Source: an uncultured SAR86 cluster bacterium
GTDB taxonomy: Bacteria > Pseudomonadota > Gammaproteobacteria > Magnimaribacterales > AG-339-G14
Assembly (NCBI GenBank): GCA_902536295.1
Contig: CACAWS010000002.1
Location: forward strand, 1 to 64,000
Direction of reading: 5' to 3'
Length of the DNA: 64,000 nt
Made by a program: the position numbers and the translations under genes
The notes under the pieces: model-generated
Database searches by the model: none
Seen by the model: the letters and a program-made list of their open reading frames with translations, nothing else
Told to the model about the DNA's origin: nothing
Shown here: one piece after another, positions 55,487 to 63,598 of the stretch
Position numbering within the stretch: position 1 is the first letter of the stretch
How the letters are laid out: each line of letters begins with the position of its first letter

Positions 55487-56703
55487 GACTTGTGAGTTAA
55501 TTTGTACTGAACAACGTTTAGTTGGCCATTTAAAAATCCACCACGACAGTATGCCAAATACATTTCCCAAGTTCTCTTAAACTTATCGTCAAATCCAATT
55601 TCATTGATCTCTGACCATTTTTGTTGAAAATTATTAAACCAAATTTCTAATGTCTTAGCGTAAGAATTGGCCATTGTAGTCACTCCAGAAGCATTTAAAT
55701 TGCTTTGACTCGCTATTTTTTTAAAAACTTTATCTGAAGAAAGCTCGCCGCCAGGGAATATATAAGTTTGAATAAAGTCAGGCCAATCATGATATCCCTC
55801 ATAGTAATCTTCCTTCATAATTATGGTTTGAATTATTGCCTTCCCGTTAGGTTTTAACACCTCTCTTATTTTGTTGAAATATGTTTCCCAATAGGCTGAA
55901 CCCACTGCTTCAAACATTTCTATAGAAACTACGGCATCAAATTTATCTTCAAGGTTTCGATAATCAATTAATTCTATTTCAGGTCGGTTGGGAAGATTTT
56001 GAATTCTTTCAGAAGCAAATTTATATTGCTCTTGCGAAATTGTGATCCCTTTTACTTTGTAACCTTTTCTAGAAGCATGTTCCAAGAAACCTCCCCAACC
56101 ACAGCCTATTTCGAGAATTGTCGAGCCAATTGGAAGATCTAAAGAATCTAAGATCAATTGATATTTACTAGTTTGAGCATTCTCCAGCTTATTTTCATTC
56201 TCTATAAAAAAAGCCGACGAATATGTCATGGTCTCATCTAGCCATTTTGAATAAAAGTCGTTACCGAGATCGTAATGAGCATGGATATTTTTTTTACTGC
56301 CACTTAAAGAATTAGCATTTTTGAGATGATTAATTTTGTCGATGATTTTCCAGAAACCATAACCACTATTTACTTTTTCAAAAGAATTATAGTTCTTCGA
56401 GATTAAGTCCATTAAATTATTAATGTCATCGGTGTTCCAATAATTTTTTAAATATCCCTCTGTAAAGCCAAGACTGCCTCGAGAAAATAATAGCCATAAT
56501 GCTCGCCAGTTATTTATTTTTAGTAAAGCTTTATTTCCTGGGTTTTTCCCTGATAGAAAAATAGGCTGTTTTCTGGCCGGAAGATAAATCTCTAAGGAGC
56601 CATAATTTAACCCTTCTAAATTCCTTTTGATCCAATAATTTAATACGATGTTAAACATAATTGATTTAAAATTTCTATTTTTTTTTAAATAAAAAACAGT
56701 CAT
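55483..56703 (-). CDS. Cyclopropane-fatty-acyl-phospholipid synthase
   Basis: SAM-dependent enzyme that adds a methylene bridge to unsaturated acyl chains of membrane phospholipids. The 406-residue protein has an N-terminal domain (GSLGFTEGYLKNYWNTDDINNLMDLI) and the catalytic part: HYDLGNDFYSKWLDETMTYSSAFF, ILEIGCGWGGFLEHASRKGYKVKGITIS, VSIEMFEAVGSAYW and FIQTYIFPGGELSS. The start may be the ATG at 56658 (MFNIVLNY) instead of 56703. The gene is followed by a second methyltransferase with a four-base overlap. Confidence 0.93.
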   Translation of the reverse strand: MTVFYLKKNRNFKSIMFNIVLNYWIKRNLEGLNYGSLEIYLPARKQPIFLSGKNPGNKALLKINNWRALWLLFSRGSLGFTEGYLKNYWNTDDINNLMDLISKNYNSFEKVNSGYGFWKIIDKINHLKNANSLSGSKKNIHAHYDLGNDFYSKWLDETMTYSSAFFIENENKLENAQTSKYQLILDSLDLPIGSTILEIGCGWGGFLEHASRKGYKVKGITISQEQYKFASERIQNLPNRPEIELIDYRNLEDKFDAVVSIEMFEAVGSAYWETYFNKIREVLKPNGKAIIQTIIMKEDYYEGYHDWPDFIQTYIFPGGELSSDKVFKKIASQSNLNASGVTTMANSYAKTLEIWFNNFQQKWSEINEIGFDDKFKRTWEMYLAYCRGGFLNGQLNVVQYKLTHKS

Positions 56704-56768
56704 GATTTTAACAAACTCAAGAATTCAATAAACATAAATAAAATTTATAGTTCATAAGAATCTTGAGA

Positions 56769-56774
56769 TATAAT
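56769..56774 (+). promoter_or_regulatory. Likely -10 box of tRNA-Ala(UGC)
   Basis: A perfect TATAAT ends 13 bases before the tRNA, in the 84-base gap after the divergent cfa gene. No strong -35 hexamer is seen. Confidence 0.5.
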
Positions 56775-56787
56775 CCGAAAACTTTTT

Positions 56788-56863
56788 GGGGCCATAGCTC
56801 AGCTGGGAGAGCGCCTGATTTGCATTCAGGAGGTCGGCGGTTCGATCCCGCCTGGCTCCACCA
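56788..56863 (+). tRNA. tRNA-Ala(UGC)
   Basis: A 76-base cloverleaf with encoded CCA. The acceptor GGGGCCA pairs with TGGCTCC and includes a G:T pair at position 3:70, the alanine identity element. The anticodon loop TTTGCAT carries TGC and the T arm is GGCGG TTCGATC CCGCC. Like tRNA-Ile(GAU), it lies outside any rRNA operon here. Confidence 0.97.
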
Positions 56864-56891
56864 AAATAGAAATTATTGATATTATTCTAGT

Positions 56892-57488
56892 ATGTTTGTT
56901 GTTGGTTTAACTGGAGGCATTGGTTCAGGCAAATCAGCTGCCACTTCTATTTTCGAAGAATTGGGTATAGATGTTGTTGATGCAGATTTAGCCTCTAGAG
57001 AGGCTGTAATGCCTGGGTCAAATGCGTTAATGAAAATTCATGAAAGATTTGGCGATGATATCTTGCTTGAAGATAAAACCCTGAATAGAGGCAAGCTAAG
57101 AGAAATTATTTTTGATAACTCTGAGGAAAAGATCTGGTTAGAACAGCTATTGCATCCCGAAATTAGAGACATTATTCAATCCAAGCTTAAAAGTTCAACA
57201 TCAGAGTATGTCATTTTAGTTTCCCCTTTACTGTTCGAAACCGATCAATATGATTTTTGTGATCTAACCATTTTGATTGATACTTCTGAAAGCTCACAAA
57301 TCGCAAGAACTTCGAAGAGAGATGAAGTGACAGAAGACTCTGTAAAAAAAATAATTCAGACTCAAATGTCCAGAGAAAATAAATTGAAACTGGCAAATAT
57401 AGTCATCAATAATGACAACACCTTGGAAGACTTAAAAAAGAATATAGAAAAGATTCATAAACGTATTTTCGACGAAATAAAAAAATGA
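56892..57488 (+). CDS. coaE: Dephospho-CoA kinase
   Basis: Last step of CoA synthesis. The 198-residue protein has the P-loop VGLTGGIGSGKSAA, the DADLASREAVMPG lid and base region, and VILVSPLLFETDQYDFCD. It starts 28 bases after tRNA-Ala and overlaps yacG by four bases. Confidence 0.97.
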   Translation: MFVVGLTGGIGSGKSAATSIFEELGIDVVDADLASREAVMPGSNALMKIHERFGDDILLEDKTLNRGKLREIIFDNSEEKIWLEQLLHPEIRDIIQSKLKSSTSEYVILVSPLLFETDQYDFCDLTILIDTSESSQIARTSKRDEVTEDSVKKIIQTQMSRENKLKLANIVINNDNTLEDLKKNIEKIHKRIFDEIKK

Positions 57489-57643
57489 AATGTTTGTACT
57501 GTAAAAAAAAAATAATTCAAAGTAAGGAAGCTAAGTTCAAACCCTTTTGTTCAGAGAGGTGCAGATCTTTAGATTTATCAAATTGGTTGAGTGAAAAAAA
57601 TGTTATTTCAAGCAATCTAAATGCAGAAGAGAATTACGATTGA
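57485..57643 (+). CDS. yacG: DNA gyrase inhibitor / zinc-finger protein YacG
   Basis: A 52-residue zinc-finger protein; E. coli YacG binds and inhibits gyrase. It has Cys3 and Cys6 (CLYC) and Cys22 and Cys26 (FCSERC), followed by DLSNWLSEKNVI, matching the family. Its ATG overlaps the coaE stop by four bases. The yacG end overlaps the ThiE-like gene by ten bases on the other strand. Confidence 0.93.
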   Translation: MKCLYCKKKIIQSKEAKFKPFCSERCRSLDLSNWLSEKNVISSNLNAEENYD

Positions 57644-58182
57644 TCCTTAATAAAAGATATACCAGCAATCCCATTTCCTCCATGAGCTAAAGCTTTAGGC
57701 AAATCTTTTTTTTTCATTCCTCCTAATGCGAAGCATGGACGAGAGCTTAGACTCGTTAAAGAATTAAAATTATCCCAGCCCAAACCAGATTTTCCTTTGC
57801 TGTGATTAATTGGTGAAATTAAAAGATAATCACATTCAATTTTATTTGCGCGCAAAATTTCTTCTTCATTGTGACATGAGGCGCCTAAGATGTTGTTTTG
57901 AGAGATTGGTCTCTCGTTGTATTTCATTAAATCTTTAGACGTTAGATGCAGATTAAAATTTTGAGATATCAAATTAATGTGTCTCGAATTAACTACAACT
58001 TGTTTGTTCAAGTCTTTGCCTAAAGTAACAAAATTTGAAAAATTTTTGTTAAATTCCTTTTCAGATGCAAATCTTAGAATAAGTAAATCTAATGTTGTTT
58101 CAAAAGATTTCTTTATTGCTTCAAAATCGTTGCTTTGGACTATTCCCGGAGTTATGCCGATTACTCTAGCTTCGGTAATCAC
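57634..58182 (-). CDS. ThiE/TenI-like domain protein without a Nudix domain
   Basis: A 182-residue TIM-barrel-type protein like the C-terminal half of the gammaproteobacterial Nudix-ThiE fusions that sit beside argJ. It shows VIGITPG at the start, NSRHINLI, LHLTSKDL, the fusion-type ILGASCHNEEEILRAN, DYLLISPINHS with SGLGWDNF, FALGGMKKKDLPKALAHGGNGIAGI. The N-terminal Nudix (MutT) domain is missing; its start lies inside the argJ end (17-base overlap). True thiamine phosphate synthase activity is doubtful, because the fusions are of unclear function. Confidence 0.82.
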   Translation of the reverse strand: MITEARVIGITPGIVQSNDFEAIKKSFETTLDLLILRFASEKEFNKNFSNFVTLGKDLNKQVVVNSRHINLISQNFNLHLTSKDLMKYNERPISQNNILGASCHNEEEILRANKIECDYLLISPINHSKGKSGLGWDNFNSLTSLSSRPCFALGGMKKKDLPKALAHGGNGIAGISFIKDQS

Positions 58183-59338
58183 TGTTAATAGAAACGTACT
58201 CGTGACTAAGATCAGAAGTTTTCACTTTTGAATTATGCTTCGAAAGCCCGAGATTTATGGCAATAGAAATTTTTTTCTTTTTAAATTCTTTTTTTCCTAA
58301 AGATTCTTTGTAGCTTTTATAAATCTCTCCTTTATGAAAAACTTTTGTGTTGCCAATTTTAATTGTTACATCTTTTTCATGAAATTTATTATTTGTGTTA
58401 CCAGCAGCTGACAAAATTCTACCCCAATTAGGATCTTCGCCATAAGCCGCTGTTTTTAGTAAGGGCGAATTTGCTATTTTCTTTGCAACTTCTTTACAAG
58501 CAGCTTTTGATCTTAATCCTGATACTTTAATCTCAATTAATTTAGTTGCGCCTTCGCCATCCAACAAAAGCTTTTCTGAGAGCTCTGAAAAAACGTCTGT
58601 TAAAGAACTTTCAAAGGTTTTAAGAAATTTGTCTGGCTTAATAGCATTGCTCCCAGTTGCCACAAGAATACTGGAATCACTAGGAGATTGTTCTCCATCA
58701 ATTGAAATTGCATTAAAGGTGTCATTGCAAGTATTTTTATGAATTTTCTTTAACAGAGCCGAGTTAATTTTTAAATCTGTGAATACAAAACTCAGCGTGG
58801 TGGCCATATTTGGTTCAATCATGCCCACACCTTTCGCTACTCCAACGATAGAATACTTTTTAGAGCCAACTTTTATTGTTCTCTTTGCAATTTTTAATTT
58901 TGTGTCTGTAGTCATTATTGATGTTGCAAAGTTTTTAAAATTATTTTTTTTAAAAAGGTTTGCACATTTGATAAATGTTGCCTGCAAAGATTTTTTATCA
59001 AGTCTCTCGCCGATGACTCCAGTAGAAAAGGGCAATATATTTTTTTTTGCAATTCCAGTTTCTAAAGAGACCGAATCAAGAATTGACTCGATATCTTTTT
59101 CTCCTGCACGACCTGTTCCAGCGTTAGCGTTGCCTGCATTAACCATTAATAATTTTTCACCAGTCGTTGCATTTGAGAGCTTTTTTATGCAATTCTTAAC
59201 TGGTGCTGATTTGAAATGATTGGTAGTGAATACCCCAGATAAGGACGAAGTCGCAGGAATTTTAACAAGGGCGCAATCTAGTCGATCTTTATATTTAGAG
59301 TTAGTTGTTGCACAACCAATTTCGATGTCATCTAACAT
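58166..59338 (-). CDS. argJ: Glutamate N-acetyltransferase / amino-acid acetyltransferase
   Basis: Recycles the acetyl group between N-acetylornithine and glutamate, and may also make N-acetylglutamate. The 390-residue protein has VNAGNANAGTGRAGEKD, the autocleavage and nucleophile Thr in GVGMIEPNMATTLSFV, and CNDTFNAISIDGEQSPSDS. It starts one base after secA and overlaps the ThiE-like gene, the order secA-argJ-(mutT) seen in Pseudomonas. Confidence 0.96.
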   Translation of the reverse strand: MLDDIEIGCATTNSKYKDRLDCALVKIPATSSLSGVFTTNHFKSAPVKNCIKKLSNATTGEKLLMVNAGNANAGTGRAGEKDIESILDSVSLETGIAKKNILPFSTGVIGERLDKKSLQATFIKCANLFKKNNFKNFATSIMTTDTKLKIAKRTIKVGSKKYSIVGVAKGVGMIEPNMATTLSFVFTDLKINSALLKKIHKNTCNDTFNAISIDGEQSPSDSSILVATGSNAIKPDKFLKTFESSLTDVFSELSEKLLLDGEGATKLIEIKVSGLRSKAACKEVAKKIANSPLLKTAAYGEDPNWGRILSAAGNTNNKFHEKDVTIKIGNTKVFHKGEIYKSYKESLGKKEFKKKKISIAINLGLSKHNSKVKTSDLSHEYVSINSDYRS

Positions 59339-59339
59339 G

Positions 59340-61955
59340 TTATCTTCGTTTCCTTTTAGCCTTAGCTCTCATGCGTCTTTGTTTTCTATTTCCTTCGTTG
59401 TTTAGAGTAGATTGTTCTGATTTAGTTTCAAATTTGTCTTCTAACAGAGAATCAAAAGACTCTTTTTGAGATTGAGTTTTATTTATTAACTCCTCACTAT
59501 TTTCTCTTTGATCAGATCTCGATTCAGATATTTCGACTTTTGTTAAAAATCTCACGGACTCAGATTTAATGGTTTCTAAAAGTTTCTCAAACATTTCAAA
59601 AGCTTCTCTTTTGTATTCTAGTCTTGGATCTTTACCAGCATAACTTCTAAAACCGATGTTTTGTCGCAAACTGTCTAACTCATTGATATGATTTTTCCAT
59701 GATTGATCTATCACTTGTAAAACAATTTGTTTTTCTACTTGGGCAAAGATCTCACTCTTATTTTTTCTTTTTGACTCATATTTTTTCAAAACGGTATCAA
59801 TAATTTCATATTTAGACTTAATAAGATCAGTATCATTTTTTTCGAAGATGTTAGAAAAATCTATTTCTACATCATATTCATTTTTATAATTTGTTTTCAA
59901 TTCATCAGTTTTCCACTCTGATTCCAATGCATATTCTGGAATTAATTGATCAAATTGAAACGAAAGCACATCTCCTAACATCGAATCGGTTAACTCATTT
60001 ATATTTTGACTATTAAGTATTTCGTTTCTTTGAGAATATATGATTTTTCTTTGCTCATTTAATACGTCATCAAATTCTAAAATTCTTTTTCTTATGTCGA
60101 AGTTCCTTCCTTCCACTCTTCGTTGCGCTCTCTCAATCGCATTGGTAAGCATTCGGTGTTCGATAGCTTCACCTTTTTCCATTCCGCCAATCGAAGTCAT
60201 TAAATTTTTTATTCTTTCAGGAGCAAATATTTTCATCAAAGGGTCTTCTAATGATAAAAAGAACCTAGACGAACCGGGATCTCCTTGCCTTCCACTTCTT
60301 CCTCGTAATTGATTATCTATTCTTCTCGATTCATGTCTTTCGGTTCCAATGACATGCAATCCGCCGAGATTTACGATTTTTTGTCTTTCATCTTCATTAA
60401 AGCCTATGCCTCCTAAAACTATGTCTGTTCCTCTCCCAGCCATATTTGTTGCAATAGTTACAGCGCCTAATTTTCCTGCTTCAGAAATTATTTCTGCTTC
60501 ACTCTGATTTTGCTTTGCATTTAAAACGTTATGTTTAATATTTTTAGCTTCAAGCTTCTTTGAAATAATCTCTGATGTTTCTACTGAAATAGTACCTATC
60601 AAAATAGGTCTTTTTTGTTTATGGAATGTGGATACTTCATTTACAACGGCATCAAATTTCTCATCGAGAGATAAAAAGATTTTATCTTCCATATCTTTTC
60701 TAACCATTGGCATATTTGTAGGTATTGAAACAGCAGATAAACCATAAATTTCATCAAACTCAGCTGCTTCAGTTTTTGCTGTTCCGGTCATCCCTGAAAT
60801 TTTTTCGAATAGTCTAAAGAAATTTTGAAAAGTAATAGAAGCCAATGTTTGGCTTTCCTTCTGTATTGGAAGATTCTCTTTCATTTCTAAAGCCTGGTGC
60901 ACACCTCCAGATAATCTTCTTCCAGGCATCGGACGACCAGAATTGGTGTCGATTAGAACAATTTTATTATTTTGCAAAATATAATCGGTATTTTTTATAA
61001 AAAGTAAATTTGCTCTTAAAATACATAACACCATTTCAAGTAATTTAAGGTTTTTACTTGAATATAAATTCTCATCTGTGGATATTAAACCTAAGCTTCT
61101 TAATTTTTCTTCAACCTTTTCATGACCTGAATTAGTTAATTCAATAGCATTAGACTGTAAATCTATAACGTAATCTCCTTCAGTAGTTGTTTCATTCGTT
61201 TCTAAATCGATTATTTCTTCTCGCAAAAACTGAGGGATATTTTTTAATTTTAAATATAAATCTGCATTATCTTCAGCAACTCCACTTATAACTAGTGGAG
61301 TTCTAGCTTCATCAATTAAAATTGAATCTACTTCATCAATGACAGCAAAATTTAATCCTCTTAGAGTTTTATCTTCTTTTCGTAGAAGCATATTGTCTCT
61401 CAGATAGTCAAAGCCAATTTCATTATTTGTCACATAAACTACATCTTTTTCGTAAACAGCCTTTCTTTCAGATAAATTTAGTCCCGAAGAAATGAAACCA
61501 ACTGACATTCCTAAACCTTCAAATACTGGCCCCATCCATTTAGCATCTCGTTCTGCTAGATATTCATTTGCCGTAATGACTAAAACACTTTTTTTAGTAA
61601 GCGCATTCAAATAGCAGGGAAGAGTAGCAGCAAGCGTTTTACCTTCTCCAGTAGCCATTTCAGCAATACTACCGTTGTGTAAAACAATACCTCCTAGAAT
61701 CTGACAATCATAATGCCGAAGCCCAATATTTCTTTTGCCTGATTCTCTGACAGCTGCAAATGCATGAGGAATTAAATTTTCAAGATTATTATCTTGCTCG
61801 TATGCGCTAATTAAATTTTTGGTCGTCTGTTTAAGCTCTTCCTCAGAAAGCTTAGAAAATTTATCTTCTAAATCATTTATTCTTTCTAGATATCGCTTGG
61901 CTGCTTTTAAACTTTTTGCATCCTTGTTTCCAAAAATTTTACTTAGAATGGACAT
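59340..61955 (-). CDS. secA: Preprotein translocase ATPase SecA, lacking the C-terminal zinc motif
   Basis: Motor of the Sec translocase that pushes unfolded preproteins through SecYEG. The 871-residue protein has the Walker A motif ATGEGKTLAATLP (101-113), FAVIDEVDSILIDEARTPLVISG (Walker B, near residue 205), the preprotein-binding region, motif VI-type GRSGRQGDPGSSRFFLSLED and RMLTNAIERAQRRVEGRNFDIRK. The usual tail with a Cys-x-Cys and Cys-His zinc site is absent; it ends in a basic stretch, GNRKQRRMRAKAKRKRR. It follows lpxC by 11 bases. Confidence 0.97.
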   Translation of the reverse strand: MSILSKIFGNKDAKSLKAAKRYLERINDLEDKFSKLSEEELKQTTKNLISAYEQDNNLENLIPHAFAAVRESGKRNIGLRHYDCQILGGIVLHNGSIAEMATGEGKTLAATLPCYLNALTKKSVLVITANEYLAERDAKWMGPVFEGLGMSVGFISSGLNLSERKAVYEKDVVYVTNNEIGFDYLRDNMLLRKEDKTLRGLNFAVIDEVDSILIDEARTPLVISGVAEDNADLYLKLKNIPQFLREEIIDLETNETTTEGDYVIDLQSNAIELTNSGHEKVEEKLRSLGLISTDENLYSSKNLKLLEMVLCILRANLLFIKNTDYILQNNKIVLIDTNSGRPMPGRRLSGGVHQALEMKENLPIQKESQTLASITFQNFFRLFEKISGMTGTAKTEAAEFDEIYGLSAVSIPTNMPMVRKDMEDKIFLSLDEKFDAVVNEVSTFHKQKRPILIGTISVETSEIISKKLEAKNIKHNVLNAKQNQSEAEIISEAGKLGAVTIATNMAGRGTDIVLGGIGFNEDERQKIVNLGGLHVIGTERHESRRIDNQLRGRSGRQGDPGSSRFFLSLEDPLMKIFAPERIKNLMTSIGGMEKGEAIEHRMLTNAIERAQRRVEGRNFDIRKRILEFDDVLNEQRKIIYSQRNEILNSQNINELTDSMLGDVLSFQFDQLIPEYALESEWKTDELKTNYKNEYDVEIDFSNIFEKNDTDLIKSKYEIIDTVLKKYESKRKNKSEIFAQVEKQIVLQVIDQSWKNHINELDSLRQNIGFRSYAGKDPRLEYKREAFEMFEKLLETIKSESVRFLTKVEISESRSDQRENSEELINKTQSQKESFDSLLEDKFETKSEQSTLNNEGNRKQRRMRAKAKRKRR

Positions 61956-61966
61956 TCTTTTAAAAA

Positions 61967-62887
61967 TTAACCAGAGCTAGGATCAATAATGGGCTCAATA
62001 TACTTAATTTCTGGCGCATCTCCATCTGAAGAAATTAATTCCCAAGATTCCGGAGATTCTTGTAATTTTTTTAAGAGCAAATTGTTTTGTGTATGTCCGG
62101 ATTTGTATCCTTCAAAAGCACCAATAATGTTGTATTGAAGTAAATATAGGTCCCCAACTACGTCTAATATCTTATGTTTAACAAATTCATCTTTAGATCT
62201 TAATCCTTCTTCGTTAAGTATTCCGTCTTCCCCTATAGCTATGGCATTCTTCTCGCTAGCGCCAAGCGCAAGGTTTTGTTCTTTCAACATATTTACTTCT
62301 TCCATAAACCCAAAAGTTCTTGCACGCGAAATTTCTTTTAGATAGGTAGTTGAATTGAAATCTATTGTAGATTTGCTGGAGTATTGTTTGTGTTTATCGT
62401 CATCATAAACCAATGAATAGGTAACTTTAAAACCATCGTAAGGGGATAACCTTACAAAAGCCCCGTTGTCTGTTTCAACAGAAATCTCTTTTTTTATTTT
62501 TATGAATTTTTTTGGCTTTGTTTGTTCTTTAATACCTGCAGATTGAATAAGAAATACAAAAGAACTAGAACTGCCATCCATAATTGGAACTTCAACGTCA
62601 TCAATTTCGATAATTGCATTATCAATACCCAAACCAGCAAAAGCAGATAGCATATGTTCTATGGTAGAAATTTGAACTTCTCCCTGTATCAAAGTAGTCG
62701 CAAGAGTAGTTGCGCCAACATTGTTAACAATGGCTTTAATTTCAACTGGCGGGTCGATATCAACTCTTCTAAATATAATTCCAGTATCTTCTTCGGCAGG
62801 TAAGAGTTTAATTGAAATTTTTCTGCCCGAATGTAAGCCAACTCCAACTGCATTTATTGAATTAGTTAATGTTCTCTGTACTAGCAT
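61967..62887 (-). CDS. lpxC: UDP-3-O-acyl-N-acetylglucosamine deacetylase
   Basis: Committed, zinc-dependent step of lipid A synthesis. The 306-residue protein has the N-terminal QRTLTNSINAVGVGLHSGRKI, IEHMLSAFAGLGIDNA (zinc His), and in the second half FVKHKILDVVGDLYLL (zinc His and Asp) and SGHTQNNLLL (catalytic His region). It begins one base after the rlmB stop. secA follows, as in E. coli, but no secM-like gene is present. Confidence 0.97.
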   Translation of the reverse strand: MLVQRTLTNSINAVGVGLHSGRKISIKLLPAEEDTGIIFRRVDIDPPVEIKAIVNNVGATTLATTLIQGEVQISTIEHMLSAFAGLGIDNAIIEIDDVEVPIMDGSSSSFVFLIQSAGIKEQTKPKKFIKIKKEISVETDNGAFVRLSPYDGFKVTYSLVYDDDKHKQYSSKSTIDFNSTTYLKEISRARTFGFMEEVNMLKEQNLALGASEKNAIAIGEDGILNEEGLRSKDEFVKHKILDVVGDLYLLQYNIIGAFEGYKSGHTQNNLLLKKLQESPESWELISSDGDAPEIKYIEPIIDPSSG

Positions 62888-63598
62888 TTACAGTTCTCTT
62901 TGTCGAAAAACTTCAAATAGGATAACAGATGTAGCGTTAGAAACGTTAAGACTTTCTAATCTCGAATCCATAGGTATTCTTAGTTTTTGATTAGCAAGAT
63001 TTTCAAGGTTTTTTGAAACTCCGTCATTTTCAGAACCGAATATTAGCGCAAGATTTCCTTGAAAGTTTTCTTCAAAAAAATTTTTGTCACTTAAGGAAGA
63101 ACAGCTATAAATTTTGAAATTATTTTGACTAAGAAATTTAGCTACTTTCATTAAATTCGGCACTGAAATCATTGGAATTAATTCCGTTGCGCCTTTGGAT
63201 ACCTCTCTAACAGTTTTAGTAAGTCGGCAAGAATTTTTATTTGGAATGATAATTGCATCTACGTTGGCTCCTAAAGATGATCTAAAAATAGATCCTAAAT
63301 TTTGAGGATCTTGAATTCTGTCTAGAATTAGAAAAAACAAATTTTCTTTGTTAAAAATAAATTTTTCGAGAAAATTTATATCTCTTATTTCTTGTGGATG
63401 AAAAGTCATAGACATTCTTAAATCTTTAGCTTTTGAATTTAATATTAGAATGTTCTTTTCTTTTGCTTTATCAACTATTGGCTTCAATCTTTCAATAGTT
63501 GGGTTAAAAACAATTTCAACAATCTGTTCGTGGTTCAATTCAATTTGAGTTTTTATAAAATTTAAATCAGACGTTGTGATAACTCTTTTACTTAACAT
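62888..63598 (-). CDS. rlmB: 23S rRNA 2'-O-ribose methyltransferase, RlmB/TrmH family
   Basis: SPOUT (alpha/beta-knot) methyltransferase that methylates G2251 of 23S rRNA in E. coli. The 236-residue protein has LDRIQDPQNLGSIFRSSLGANVDAIII (motif 1), LALIFGSENDGVS (motif 2) and LESLNVSNATSVILFEVFRQRE (motif 3). It overlaps rnr by seven bases, the conserved rnr-rlmB pair that supports RlmB over other SPOUT members. Confidence 0.93.
   Translation of the reverse strand: MLSKRVITTSDLNFIKTQIELNHEQIVEIVFNPTIERLKPIVDKAKEKNILILNSKAKDLRMSMTFHPQEIRDINFLEKFIFNKENLFFLILDRIQDPQNLGSIFRSSLGANVDAIIIPNKNSCRLTKTVREVSKGATELIPMISVPNLMKVAKFLSQNNFKIYSCSSLSDKNFFEENFQGNLALIFGSENDGVSKNLENLANQKLRIPMDSRLESLNVSNATSVILFEVFRQREL

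Noticed and set aside
55487-55570. N-terminal extension of the second CFA-like gene
   Set aside because: It lies within the end of cfa; the ATGA overlap at 55483-55486 gives a better start.
58779-59219. 146-codon plus-strand frame antisense to argJ
   Set aside because: Shadow of a well-supported gene; no recognisable motif.
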